NCBI GenBank assembly: GCA_028873975.1
Contig: JAPPMO010000037.1
Location: 271 to 64,270, forward strand
Source: Chloroflexota bacterium
GTDB lineage: Bacteria; Chloroflexota; Anaerolineae; Aggregatilineales; Phototrophicaceae
DNA: 64,000 bases
Direction of reading: 5' to 3'
A model generated the notes under the pieces. The model was not told the DNA's origin, made no database searches, and saw only the letters and a program-made list of their open reading frames with translations. The position numbers and the translations under genes are program-made. Positions 25,917 to 34,859 of the stretch are shown one piece after another (the stretch's first letter is position 1; each line of letters opens with the position of its first letter).

Positions 25917-26978
25917 CTATAACTTGGCGATTACCGCCTCGGCGAATTCCTCAGTGGAGGCCGCCCCCCCCTCTTCTCCGGCGATATCGGCAGTGCGCAG
26001 TCCATCAGCCAGCACGGCATCGATAGCTGCTTCAATAGACGCGGCTTCTTCTTCCAGGCGCAGGCTGTAACGCAACAGCATGGCGGCGCTCAAGAACATG
26101 CCAATGGGATTGGCTTTGCCTTGCCCGGCAATATCCGGGGCAGACCCGTGTACCGGTTCGTACAAGCCAAATTGGTCCGATCGCAGCGACGCCGAGGGCA
26201 ACATCCCCAGGCTGCCAGCCAAAACGGAGGCTTCATCGCTGAGAATATCGCCGAACATGTTGCCCGCCACAATCACGTCAAAGCTGCCGGGACGCGTGAG
26301 CAAGTGCATAGTCGCGGCGTCTACCAGCAGGTGCTCCAATTCCACATCCGCGTAATCCTCAGAAACATCGACAACCGTGCGCCGCCATAGACGCATCGAC
26401 GCCAATACATTGGCTTTGTCTACCGAGCACAACTTTTTGCGGCGCCCTTGCGCGGCACGAAAGGCGACGTTCGCCACCTGTTCAACTTCGGCGCGCGTGT
26501 ATCGCATGGTATCGTGAGATTCCTCCCCGCTCCCCTGTTCTTGCCGGTCGCCAAAATAAATGCCGCTGACAAGTTCGCGTACGAAGAGGATGTCTACATC
26601 CCGCAAGAGTTCAGCCCGCAAGGGCGCGTGTTCAACCAGAGCCGGATATGTCTTCACCGGGCGCAGATTGGCGAAGAGACCAAAGTGCTGACGCAGCCCG
26701 AGCAGTCCGCGTTCCGGTTGCACGCTCGCCGTCGGATCCGACCATTTGGGCCCGCCAACCGCCCCTAGCAGTATCGCATCGGCCTCTTCGCAGATTTTGA
26801 TCGTCTCTTCGGGCAGCGGATCGCCGCTTTCGTCGATGGCGACGCCACCGATCAACCCTTCAACAAAGGTGAAATCATGCTTGTGTTTATCGGCTATCAC
26901 AGACAACAATCGAGTTGTATGACCTACGACTTCGGGACCAATACCATCGCCCGGCAATACGGCAATCCTTGCCTTCAT
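25917..26978 (-). CDS. leuB: 3-isopropylmalate dehydrogenase
   Basis: 353 residues. It oxidises and decarboxylates 3-isopropylmalate with NAD+ in leucine synthesis, and can act on 3-methylmalate in the citramalate route. Visible: the N-terminal LPGDGIGPEVVGHT, GAVGGPKWSD, ELVSGIYFGDR, MFGDILSDEASVLAGSLGML and EPVHGSAPDIAGQGKANPIG. It is the last gene of the ilv-leu operon, 72 nt after cimA. Confidence 0.96.
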   Translation of the reverse strand: MKARIAVLPGDGIGPEVVGHTTRLLSVIADKHKHDFTFVEGLIGGVAIDESGDPLPEETIKICEEADAILLGAVGGPKWSDPTASVQPERGLLGLRQHFGLFANLRPVKTYPALVEHAPLRAELLRDVDILFVRELVSGIYFGDRQEQGSGEESHDTMRYTRAEVEQVANVAFRAAQGRRKKLCSVDKANVLASMRLWRRTVVDVSEDYADVELEHLLVDAATMHLLTRPGSFDVIVAGNMFGDILSDEASVLAGSLGMLPSASLRSDQFGLYEPVHGSAPDIAGQGKANPIGMFLSAAMLLRYSLRLEEEAASIEAAIDAVLADGLRTADIAGEEGGAASTEEFAEAVIAKL

Positions 26979-27050
26979 ATCAAATGCACTCCATTAGACG
27001 CGCTGTGGCGTCAAAAGCGGCTCTCACAGCGCAAATGAATAAAGTCCGTC

Positions 27051-28652
27051 CTAGTCGCTCATCACCAGTGACGGGTGATCTTTCTTTTCGTCGGCCACTG
27101 ACATGCCGTATTCGACGCTATCGACCAAGGCCAGCCAACTGGCGCAAATGATGTCGGTCCCCGCGCCAACGGTACTCCAGCGCTCGCTGCCATTATACGA
27201 ATCAATCAAAACGCGCGTCATGGCGCCGGTTGCATTCTCGCTATCCAGAATACGCACTTTGTAATCGACCAACTGTATGTCTCGCAGCGCTGGATACTTC
27301 GGCAACAAGGCTTTTCGCAGCGCAAGGTCGAGCGCGTTTACGGGCCCGTTGCCTTCGGCAGCCGTATGCACAATGTCGCCATCCACGTCGAGTTTGACCA
27401 TCGCTTCCGCCAATTGCCCGCGACCCCGTCGATCCTCAACAATTACTGTGAAGTCGATCAAGTTGAAGAGCGGCTGATAGTTCGGGCGCGCCCGCCGCAG
27501 CCGCACCGCCACCGATGCCTCCGCCCCTTCAAACACGAATCCGGCGTTCTCCAGCTCCTTGATATCATTGAGGACCTGGACTGCCTCGTCCTTGGAAACA
27601 TCCAGGCCCAGTTCCTCGGCCTTGCTAAGCAAATTGCCGCGACCGGACAGGTCGGACACCAAGACCCGAGTTTGGTTGCCCACCGTCGTCGGTTCGATAT
27701 GCTGATAGCTGTCGACGTTGCGCCGCATGGCCGCCACGTGAATGCCGCCTTTATGCGCGAACGCGCTCTTGCCCACGTAAGGCAAGTGCGTGTCGGGCGC
27801 CAAATTGGCGATCTCGGCCACCGCCCGCGACAGATGGGTCAGAGTAGCGAGATTGCCATCTTCGGCCAAGCAGGGACTACCCATCTTGAGAATCAGATCC
27901 GGTATGATGCTGCAGAGATTGGCGTTGCCACAGCGCTCGCCATAACCGTTGATAGTGCCTTGTACGTGCATGGCGCCCGCGCGCACCGCCGCCAATGAAT
28001 TGGCAACCGCGAGTTCGCTGTCGTTGTGCGTATGGATGCCGAAATCCATCTCCGGGAACAGTTCGCGCGCCTTGCGCATGAATTCCGCCACTTCCCAAGG
28101 CGTCGAGCCGCCGTTGGTGTCACAGAGCACAATCACGTCGGCGCCGCCTTCGCGGGCAGCGGCCAAGGTGTCGAATCCATACTCCATATCCAGCTTGGCG
28201 CCATCAAAGAAATGTTCAGCATCATAAATCACTTCTTTGCCCAGGCTCTTGAGATAGGCGAGACTGTCGGCGATCATGTTCAGGTTTTCCTCTGGGGTGG
28301 TCTGCAATACATCGGTGACATGTAACATGGAGGTTTTGCCAACGACTGTCACCACAGGTGTATTCGCATCCACCAAGGCGCGAATATTCGCGTCTTCATC
28401 CGGCGTCACGCCTTTTCGCCGCGTGGAACCGAAAGCCGTGATCAGCGAATGCCGCAGGTCCAGCTCGCGTACTTGCTCGAAGTAGGCGACGTCTTTGGGG
28501 TTGGAACCGGGCCAACCGCCTTCGATATACTTCACGCCTAATTCGTCGAGCAGTCTCGTGATGTGAATCTTGTCCGCGACCGAAAAGGATATGCCTTCCC
28601 GCTGGCTGCCATCGCGCAAGGTCGTGTCGTAGATTGCCACAGTTTGCTTCAA
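27051..28652 (-). CDS. cimA: (R)-citramalate synthase
   Basis: 533 residues, HMGL-like TIM barrel plus LeuA-type regulatory domain. It condenses pyruvate and acetyl-CoA to citramalate, a threonine-independent source of 2-oxobutyrate for isoleucine. Visible: YDTTLRDGSQREGISFSVAD, HTHNDSELAVANSLAAVRAG (metal-binding HxH) and NGYGERCGNANL. QREG and the overall N-terminus separate it from LeuA (DGEQSPG). The start is a TTG with GGGGAGG 6 nt upstream. A MITE-like element lies directly upstream and leaves this SD intact. Confidence 0.93.
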   Translation of the reverse strand: MKQTVAIYDTTLRDGSQREGISFSVADKIHITRLLDELGVKYIEGGWPGSNPKDVAYFEQVRELDLRHSLITAFGSTRRKGVTPDEDANIRALVDANTPVVTVVGKTSMLHVTDVLQTTPEENLNMIADSLAYLKSLGKEVIYDAEHFFDGAKLDMEYGFDTLAAAREGGADVIVLCDTNGGSTPWEVAEFMRKARELFPEMDFGIHTHNDSELAVANSLAAVRAGAMHVQGTINGYGERCGNANLCSIIPDLILKMGSPCLAEDGNLATLTHLSRAVAEIANLAPDTHLPYVGKSAFAHKGGIHVAAMRRNVDSYQHIEPTTVGNQTRVLVSDLSGRGNLLSKAEELGLDVSKDEAVQVLNDIKELENAGFVFEGAEASVAVRLRRARPNYQPLFNLIDFTVIVEDRRGRGQLAEAMVKLDVDGDIVHTAAEGNGPVNALDLALRKALLPKYPALRDIQLVDYKVRILDSENATGAMTRVLIDSYNGSERWSTVGAGTDIICASWLALVDSVEYGMSVADEKKDHPSLVMSD

Positions 28653-28673
28653 TTCAAACCTCCCCCTACCCGT

Positions 28674-28934
28674 CTGAGAACATGACAGGTCTTTCTACTC
28701 CATCCCCGGCTTGTGCCCCCTCGGTCCCCCGCCTCACGGGTGAAGTATCCCGAAGCATCAGGGAAGGGTGACTCGTCATCGAAATTGGGATTTTACTTGC
28801 TGAAAGACGCGAAAATGAACATAAAATCCCATCTTCTAATGGAGCGCTCCCCCTCTCCGATGCTTCGGGGAGGGGGCTGGGGGGTGGGGTTGGCCTTAAG
28901 AAATGCGCGATATTCAAACCTGTCATGTCCTCAG
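28674..28934. mobile_element. MITE-like element with 17-bp TIRs and 10-bp target duplication
   Basis: Left end CTGAGAACATGACAGGT (28674-28690) and right end ACCTGTCATGTCCTCAG (28918-28934) are inverted repeats with a single mismatch. They are flanked by a perfect direct repeat CCCTACCCGT at 28664-28673 and 28935-28944. The 261-bp element has no transposase. It contains a copy of the 85-bp repeat (28693-28777, minus) and a CCCCCTCTCC-GATGCTTC-GGGGAGGGGG hairpin near 28850-28877. It sits between leuD and cimA in the operon. Confidence 0.82.
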
Positions 28935-28967
28935 CCCTACCCGTGGAACCTCCAGCCATAACTTTGA

Positions 28968-29579
28968 TCAGGCAGTCGTCTCAACTCGCTGCGGATTGCG
29001 CGCTTCAAAATCGCGTACTTCGGCATCCAGGTTGAGCAAATATCCCAATTGATCCGCCCCGTTCAACAGGCAATACTTGGAAAATCCATCCAGGGGAAAC
29101 TGGATTTGGCGGCCATCTGGCAGCGTCAAGCGCTGCGCTTCGACATCAACGCTTACCGATGTATCGGGATCTTCATCAGCCAAGCTGAATAACTGCTGCT
29201 GCGTTTCTTCATCAACAATGACCGGGAGCAAGCCGTTCTTGAGCGCGTTATTCCGGAAGATATCGGCGAATTCGGTGCTGATGACCGCTTTGAAACCAGC
29301 GCCGATCAGCGCCCAGGGCGCGTGCTCGCGGGAGCTGCCGCAACCGAAGTTATTGCCTGCTATCAAGACTGACGCGCCGGCGTAAGCTGGGTTGTTCAAA
29401 ATGAAATCTGGATTCGGCGTTGCGCCGTCTTCCAGATAGCGCCAGTCGCAGAAAGCCGCTTTGCCCAAGCCATTCTTGTCCGTTACTTTGAGGAAGCGCG
29501 CGGGAATGATCTGGTCCGTATCGATGTCGTTAACCGGGATGGCGACGATCGTCCCTTGGATTTGTTTCAGTTTTTCCAT
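28968..29579 (-). CDS. leuD: 3-isopropylmalate dehydratase small subunit
   Basis: 203 residues from ATG 29579 (GGGAG 7 nt upstream); the open frame extends 21 codons further without conservation. Visible: NDIDTDQIIPARFLK and the substrate-recognition loop NNFGCGSSREHAPWAL. It forms the isomerase with LeuC, moving the hydroxyl of isopropylmalate; it probably also serves citramalate. It follows leuC by 25 nt. Confidence 0.96.
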   Translation of the reverse strand: MEKLKQIQGTIVAIPVNDIDTDQIIPARFLKVTDKNGLGKAAFCDWRYLEDGATPNPDFILNNPAYAGASVLIAGNNFGCGSSREHAPWALIGAGFKAVISTEFADIFRNNALKNGLLPVIVDEETQQQLFSLADEDPDTSVSVDVEAQRLTLPDGRQIQFPLDGFSKYCLLNGADQLGYLLNLDAEVRDFEARNPQRVETTA

Positions 29580-29604
29580 TCTTTTCTCCCTGGCGGCTTC
29601 TGGA

Positions 29605-31035
29605 CTAAAGCATGGCGCGCGGATCGCTGACGACGCCGGCAACAGCGGAAGCGGCCGCGGTCAAAGGACTGGCCAGGAAGGTTCGCCCGCCTTTGCCCTG
29701 CCGCCCCTCGAAATTGCGGTTGCTGGTCGAAACCGCGTATTGACCGGGCGCCAGTTGATCGCCGTTCATCGCGATGCACATCGAACAGCCCGCTTCTCGC
29801 CATTCCGCGCCCGCCGCGCGGAACACCGCGTCCAGCCCTTCGGATTCGGCTTGTCTCTTGACCTGCTGAGAGCCCGGCACAACCATCATACGCACGCTTT
29901 CCGCCACTTGGCGCCCTTCAATGAATTTGGCCGCCTGCCGCAAATCGCTTATCCGCGAATTGGTGCAACTGCCGATAAAGACCACGTCGATCGGTTTCCC
30001 TAGCAACTTTTGCCCAGGCTGCAGATCCATGTAAGCCAGCGCTTTGTCGAGAGCTGTTTTCTTGTTGTAGTCGCTTTCGTCGTCGGGTGCGGGCACGGCG
30101 GCGGTGATAGGCATACCCATGCCGGGATTGGTTCCGTAGGTAATCATCGGGATCAACTCCTCAGCCCGCAAACTGATCTCCTGGTCGTATTCCGCCTCAT
30201 CGTCAGTCGGCAGTCGACGCCATTTGGCGAGCGCGGCCTCCCAATCGGCGCCCGACGGCGCATGTTCGCGCCCACTGATGTACTCAAAAGTGGTATCGTC
30301 GGGGGCGACCATGCCAGCGCGCGCCCCGCCCTCAATCGACATATTGCAAACGGTCATCCGCCCTTCCATGCCTAGACCCCGAATTGCTTCTCCGCGGTAT
30401 TCAAAGACATGTCCAGTTCCCCCGCCAATGCCGATGCGGGCGATTATCGCCAGGATGATATCCTTTGCGGTGACACCCTCTTCCAGCTTGCCTTCGACAT
30501 TGACAGCCATGGTCTTGGGCTTGTTCTGCAGCAGCGTCTGCGTCGCCAGAACGTGGCCGACTTCACTGGTGCCGATGCCGAAAGCCAAGGCCCCGAAGGC
30601 GCCATGCGTGCTGGTGTGGCTGTCGCCGCAGACAATGGTCATGCCAGGTTGCGTGAGACCTTTTTCAGGACCAATGACGTGGACAATACCTTGGTGTTCG
30701 TCCCCCAAGGCGTACATGGGAATGCCGAAATCGCCGCAATTCCGCGTGAACGTATCAAGTTGCTTTGCCGCCATCGCGTCGGCGACCGGTATGATGCCCT
30801 GCTCGTTGCGAGGCGTGGTCGGCGTGCTGTGATCCATGGTGCCAATGGTCAGATCGGGGCGTCGTACCATCAGTCCGCGATCGCGCAACATCGAAAAGGC
30901 TTGCGGAGACGTAACTTCGTGGACCAGGTGCAAGTCAATATAGAGCACTGCGGGGCTGTCTTCGCTCTGGTCGCGCACTGTATGGGCGCTCCATACCTTC
31001 TCAAATAATGTGCGCGGATTTCCGTTATCTGTCAT
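29605..31035 (-). CDS. leuC: 3-isopropylmalate dehydratase large subunit
   Basis: 476 residues, aconitase family. 4Fe-4S ligands are visible in [16 protein letters not shown] and [10 protein letters not shown], and there is a substrate-site [23 protein letters not shown]. The start is preceded by GAGGAATCAGCA. It is coupled to leuD downstream and preceded by a small unknown gene. Confidence 0.97.
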   Translation of the reverse strand: MTDNGNPRTLFEKVWSAHTVRDQSEDSPAVLYIDLHLVHEVTSPQAFSMLRDRGLMVRRPDLTIGTMDHSTPTTPRNEQGIIPVADAMAAKQLDTFTRNCGDFGIPMYALGDEHQGIVHVIGPEKGLTQPGMTIVCGDSHTSTHGAFGALAFGIGTSEVGHVLATQTLLQNKPKTMAVNVEGKLEEGVTAKDIILAIIARIGIGGGTGHVFEYRGEAIRGLGMEGRMTVCNMSIEGGARAGMVAPDDTTFEYISGREHAPSGADWEAALAKWRRLPTDDEAEYDQEISLRAEELIPMITYGTNPGMGMPITAAVPAPDDESDYNKKTALDKALAYMDLQPGQKLLGKPIDVVFIGSCTNSRISDLRQAAKFIEGRQVAESVRMMVVPGSQQVKRQAESEGLDAVFRAAGAEWREAGCSMCIAMNGDQLAPGQYAVSTSNRNFEGRQGKGGRTFLASPLTAAASAVAGVVSDPRAML

Positions 31036-31098
31036 TGCTGATTCCTCGGTCTAAACTTACTCGGGAAAGTGCCGGACTGTGTTCAAGAGATTATGAAA

Positions 31099-31404
31099 CT
31101 ACAGGGGCTTTTGGTAAATCTTGACACCGTTGTTCAGTTTGCTCACAAAGCGCCAATTCTTCTGTATTACACGTTTCAGCGATTCATAACGATAGTCATT
31201 CTTCGGCACCATCGTCTTTATTGAAAGCGCTTCATCTTGGTAAACGATCAGCACGTCATTTGCCAAGCCAGCATACAGTCCCACGGCGAGCAAGGCGGCT
31301 GACTGCTCGAGCTGCTTCGCTTTTGACATTTTGCGCTCTCGCTTTTGGCGTCGATACAGGTCAATCCCCGCCAAAGTCAAAAAGCTTCCTATCATCTTCT
31401 TGAA
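31099..31404 (-). CDS. Small hypothetical protein between leuA and leuC
   Basis: About 101 residues (start uncertain: ATG 31404, or GTG 31437 overlapping the leuA stop), with no clear SD. An N-terminal short hydrophobic stretch (MIGSFLTLAGIDLY) is followed by a very basic segment (RRQKRERKMSKAKQL), a second weakly hydrophobic part (LLAVGLYAGL) and a basic C-terminus (KNWRFVSKLNNGVKIYQKPL). Not recognised. Its place inside the operon suggests cotranscription, but it could be a passenger. Confidence 0.55.
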   Translation of the reverse strand, partial: FKKMIGSFLTLAGIDLYRRQKRERKMSKAKQLEQSAALLAVGLYAGLANDVLIVYQDEALSIKTMVPKNDYRYESLKRVIQKNWRFVSKLNNGVKIYQKPL

Positions 31405-31433
31405 CATAACGCGGCTACCAAAACAATCCAAGG

Positions 31434-33044
31434 TCACGACGAGGACAAGCCTACAGTCGCCGCTTCGCCTTCCGGCGCGACGTCCCCAATACCCAGGCTG
31501 GATATCATTCGGTTCAATGCGGCGACATAGGCTTTGACGCTGGAAACGATGATATCGCTGTCAGCGCCATAGCCGCCAAAGGTCCGATTGCTGTTTTGCG
31601 GCGAGATGCGCACGGTCACTTCGCCCAGCGCGTCGATGCCTTCGGTTACGCTGTGCACGTTAAATTCCAGCAAGACGCTGGGCGCCTGGATGATCTCGTC
31701 GATGGCGCGATAGGACGCGTCCACCGGTCCGGTGCCGACCGCCGCAACAACAAATTCCTCGCCAAATTGATTAGCCATTTTCACCGTCGCCGTCGGCAGA
31801 CCCATCGTGCCGCAAGCGACCTGGATATCAATCAGGCGAAAATGATCCTCCGGTTTTTGAGCGGCCTCATCCGCGACCAAGGCTTCCAGATCGGCATCGG
31901 TGACGGTTTTTTTGACGTCCGCCAGATCTTTGAAGCGCTTGAAGATCTCGAGCAGGTCCTCGCCGTCGATCTCGTACCCCAACTCGCGCAAGCGCACCCG
32001 CAAAGCGTGCCTGCCGCTCAGCTTGCCCAATACCAACTTGCTCTGGGTCAAGCCGACATCTTCCGGCATCATGATCTCGAAGGTTTCGGCGTTTTTGAGC
32101 ACGCCGTCTTGATGTATGCCGGACTCATGCGCGAAGGCGTTGGCGCCGACGATTGCCTTGTTGGCTTGCACCGGCATACCCATGTAGTTGCGCACCATGC
32201 GGCTGGTCTTCATAATCTGAGTCGAATCGATATTGGTCCGCAAGCCGTAATAAGCCTTGCGAGTCTGGATCGACATCACAACTTCTTCCAGGCTGGTATT
32301 GCCCGCGCGCTCGCCTATCCCATTGATGGTCACCTCGACCTGGCGCACGCCTTTCTTCAAGCCGGCCAAGGTATTGGCGGTCGCCAGTCCCAGATCGTTA
32401 TGGCAATGCACGGACCAGATCACTCCGCTGCCAAGTCCGGCGCCGGGTGTCTCGTTGATCAGCATCTCCAGCGTTTCCGCCCATTCACTAGGCATCACAT
32501 AGCCGACCGTATCCGGGATGTTCAGGGTGGTGGCGCCGGCTTCCACAGCGACCGCGCAGGCTCGTATCAAGTATTCCGTGTCGGTCCGTCCCGCGTCCAT
32601 CGGGCTGAATTCAACATCATCGCAGAGGCTTTTGGCCAGGGTGACCGCCTCGCGGATGCGCTGCAAGCCCTCGTCTTTGTCGATGCGCAGCATGGCCAAA
32701 TGGCTCGGCGATGTGCCAAGGAAGGTATGAATACGCGGTTTGGCAGCCTCGCGCACGCCTTCCCAGGCGGCCAAAATATCGCCTTCCAGCGCGCGCGACA
32801 AACCCGCGATCGTCGGCCCATCGGGGCTTCCAACTTCCCGGGCAATCCGCTGTACCGCTTTCAGATCGTCCGGAGACGCGGCGGGGAAACCGGCTTCTAT
32901 CACATCGACGCCGAGGCGCGACAATTGCCGGGCAATTTCCAGCTTTTCGGCGCTGGACAAGGTCGCGCCCGGGCTTTGCTCCCCGTCGCGCAGCGTCGTG
33001 TCAAAGACGATGACAGTATTTTCGTCGTAAGTTCGCTTTACCAT
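31434..33044 (-). CDS. leuA: 2-isopropylmalate synthase
   Basis: 536 residues from ATG 33044. It condenses 2-oxoisovalerate with acetyl-CoA, the committed step to leucine. Visible: FDTTLRDGEQSPGATLS, HCHNDLGLATANTLAG (metal HxH), NGIGERAGNTSLEEVVM, and a C-terminal LeuA regulatory domain (about 400-520) that binds leucine for feedback. The frame is open to 33212 but the conserved N-terminus begins here. A separate 42-codon ORF with an excellent SD overlaps its first 44 nt in another frame. Confidence 0.95.
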   Translation of the reverse strand: MVKRTYDENTVIVFDTTLRDGEQSPGATLSSAEKLEIARQLSRLGVDVIEAGFPAASPDDLKAVQRIAREVGSPDGPTIAGLSRALEGDILAAWEGVREAAKPRIHTFLGTSPSHLAMLRIDKDEGLQRIREAVTLAKSLCDDVEFSPMDAGRTDTEYLIRACAVAVEAGATTLNIPDTVGYVMPSEWAETLEMLINETPGAGLGSGVIWSVHCHNDLGLATANTLAGLKKGVRQVEVTINGIGERAGNTSLEEVVMSIQTRKAYYGLRTNIDSTQIMKTSRMVRNYMGMPVQANKAIVGANAFAHESGIHQDGVLKNAETFEIMMPEDVGLTQSKLVLGKLSGRHALRVRLRELGYEIDGEDLLEIFKRFKDLADVKKTVTDADLEALVADEAAQKPEDHFRLIDIQVACGTMGLPTATVKMANQFGEEFVVAAVGTGPVDASYRAIDEIIQAPSVLLEFNVHSVTEGIDALGEVTVRISPQNSNRTFGGYGADSDIIVSSVKAYVAALNRMISSLGIGDVAPEGEAATVGLSSS

Positions 33045-33129
33045 TGAGAGGCGTTCCTTTCGTCGTTCGAATCCGGTCAAGTACGTACAGCAATCGTCGT
33101 CTAAGATCAACGAGACCATCTTCCGACAT
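33001..33129 (-). CDS. Putative upstream ORF (uORF) overlapping the leuA start
   Basis: 42 codons from ATG 33129, preceded by AAAGGAGGTG with 5 nt spacing, one of the best ribosome sites in the window. The product begins MSEDGLVDLRRRLLYVLD; five Leu and three Arg occur within residues 6-17. It ends 44 nt inside leuA in a different frame. leuA's own ATG has only a distant AGGA. The layout suggests translational coupling or leucine/arginine-sensitive control of leuA within the operon. It may instead be a small protein or a chance ORF. Confidence 0.5.
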   Translation of the reverse strand: MSEDGLVDLRRRLLYVLDRIRTTKGTPLNGKANLRRKYCHRL

Positions 33130-33183
33130 GTCAACACCTCCTTTCCGTCTGCGCGTTCCGGGAACAGCCGCTTTGCTATCCCG

Positions 33184-34194
33184 CTAGTCGCTTTGCTTGA
33201 TATCCTTGGCATCGAGGAAAGGCATCATCTGGCGCAGATCTGCCCCGACCTTCTCGATTAACAGGTCATGTTCGCGTTGGCGGCGGGCATTGAAATTGGG
33301 GCGTCCCTGGCGGTTTTCATCAATCCAGTCACGCGCGAATTCGCCGTTTTGGATCCGCTGCAAAACACCCGCCATCTCTTCCTTGACCGTATCTTCAAAT
33401 TGGTCGCCGATGACATAGCCGCCATGTTCGGCCGTATTGCTGACGCTATACCACATGTAGCTCAGCCCGCCTTCATATAGCAGGTCCACAATCAGCTTCA
33501 ACTCGTGCAGGCACTCAAAATACGCCACCTCCGGCTGATAGCCGGCTTTGACCAGGGTCTCGAAGCTGGCGCGAATCAGGGCGGTTACGCCACCGCATAA
33601 GACAACTTGCTCGCCAAAAAGATCGGTCTCGGTTTCTTCTTTGAAAGTCGTCTCGATAACGCCTGCGCGCGTGCATCCAATGGCTTTCGCGTAGGCCAGG
33701 GCCAGCGCCGTCGCATTGCCGCTGGCATCTTGTTCAATCGCGACCAGACCGGGCGTCCCCGCGCCCTCGGTGAATACTTCCCGGACACGGTGCCCCGGCG
33801 CCTTGGGCGCGACCATCGCCACATCAACGCTTTCAGGGGGCACGATTTCTTTGAAGTGTATGTTGAAGCCGTGCGCGAACATCAACATGGCGCCGTCTTT
33901 CAAATTGGGCGCGATATGTTCCTCATACACAGCCGCCTGCCGGGTATCGGGAATCAAGATCATGACCACATCGGCCCGTTTGCTCGCTTCCGCAACGGTG
34001 AAAACCTGCAGCCCGTCCGCCTCGGCTTTTGCTTTGCTCTGGCTGCCCGCGTGCAAGCCGACTATCACATCCTGACCATTGTCCCGCGCGTTCAGCGCAT
34101 GCGCGTGCCCTTGGCTGCCGTATCCGATCACCGCGATGGTCTTGCCATCCAGCAGTGTCAGATCCGCGTCTTGGTCGTAGTAGAGTTTCGCCAT
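33184..34194 (-). CDS. ilvC: Ketol-acid reductoisomerase
   Basis: 336 residues, class I (short) KARI. It isomerises and reduces acetolactate or acetohydroxybutyrate with NAD(P)H and Mg2+. Visible: the Rossmann motif [19 protein letters not shown], the [13 protein letters not shown] segment, and [17 protein letters not shown] with the metal-binding Asp/Glu. After [12 protein letters not shown] the cofactor loop has Ser, as in NADPH-using enzymes. It lies between ilvN and leuA. Confidence 0.96.
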   Translation of the reverse strand: MAKLYYDQDADLTLLDGKTIAVIGYGSQGHAHALNARDNGQDVIVGLHAGSQSKAKAEADGLQVFTVAEASKRADVVMILIPDTRQAAVYEEHIAPNLKDGAMLMFAHGFNIHFKEIVPPESVDVAMVAPKAPGHRVREVFTEGAGTPGLVAIEQDASGNATALALAYAKAIGCTRAGVIETTFKEETETDLFGEQVVLCGGVTALIRASFETLVKAGYQPEVAYFECLHELKLIVDLLYEGGLSYMWYSVSNTAEHGGYVIGDQFEDTVKEEMAGVLQRIQNGEFARDWIDENRQGRPNFNARRQREHDLLIEKVGADLRQMMPFLDAKDIKQSD

Positions 34195-34271
34195 TGATGG
34201 ATATTCTCCCTTTTCAAAAGATCGCTAAGCAATATGCCGCTGCCCAGAGCCAACAGCCGCAAATAAAGATG

Positions 34272-34859
34272 TCAAATCACATTGCCATTGCCGCCGGCCG
34301 AGATTTGGTTCTGAATCTTGGCGAGATCGCGGCGCGTGAAGTTGGTGTCGTGAATCCGGGTGCCGCGCCCCATCGACACCACGCCCGTCCGGATCATTTC
34401 AACGATGCCGGTAGGCCTTACTTCGTCAATGAACTCTTCGAGTATTTCTTCCGTGGCTACCATCTCAATGATAGCGACTTTGGGACCGACATCGACGATG
34501 CGCGCCGGGTAGCGGTCGCAGATCTCGGTGATGGTATTGCGAGAGTCGGCATCGTCATTTCGCACCTTGATCAGCGCCAGGTCGCGTTCGACATGCGGTT
34601 CGTTGTCCAGCACGCGCACGTCGATGACATTGACGAGCTTCTGCAAGTTGGTCGCGATCTTCCTGGCATACTCCGGACCCGCGACGACGCGAATGGTCAT
34701 GCGCGAGATATGCGGCTTATGCGTGCGCCCGACAGTCAAGCTGTCGATATTAAAAGCGCGCCGGCGGAAGAGACTGGCGATCCGGTTCAATACCCCGGGT
34801 TCATTCTCTACCAAAGCGACAACGGTTACCTTGTTAATGTCTACTTGGCTGGTCATCAT
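34272..34859 (-). CDS. ilvN: Acetolactate synthase small (regulatory) subunit
   Basis: 195 residues. An N-terminal ACT domain (VVALVENEPGVLNRIASLFR, FNIDSLTVGRT) and a C-terminal ALS_ss domain. It confers valine feedback on IlvB. The start overlaps the ilvB stop (ATGA) with GGAGGG just upstream. The last residues (GGNGNVI) are unremarkable. Confidence 0.95.
   Translation of the reverse strand: MMTSQVDINKVTVVALVENEPGVLNRIASLFRRRAFNIDSLTVGRTHKPHISRMTIRVVAGPEYARKIATNLQKLVNVIDVRVLDNEPHVERDLALIKVRNDDADSRNTITEICDRYPARIVDVGPKVAIIEMVATEEILEEFIDEVRPTGIVEMIRTGVVSMGRGTRIHDTNFTRRDLAKIQNQISAGGNGNVI

Noticed and set aside
28666..28959. 97-codon minus ORF between leuD and cimA
   Set aside because: It lies wholly within the MITE-like element and its hairpins; no SD, low-complexity product.
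31596..33047. 483-codon plus ORF opposite leuA, and similar long antisense ORFs at 35345-36613 and 39415-40527
   Set aside because: Shadow frames of GC-rich genes with clear catalytic motifs on the minus strand; His/Arg/Gln-rich products without domains.
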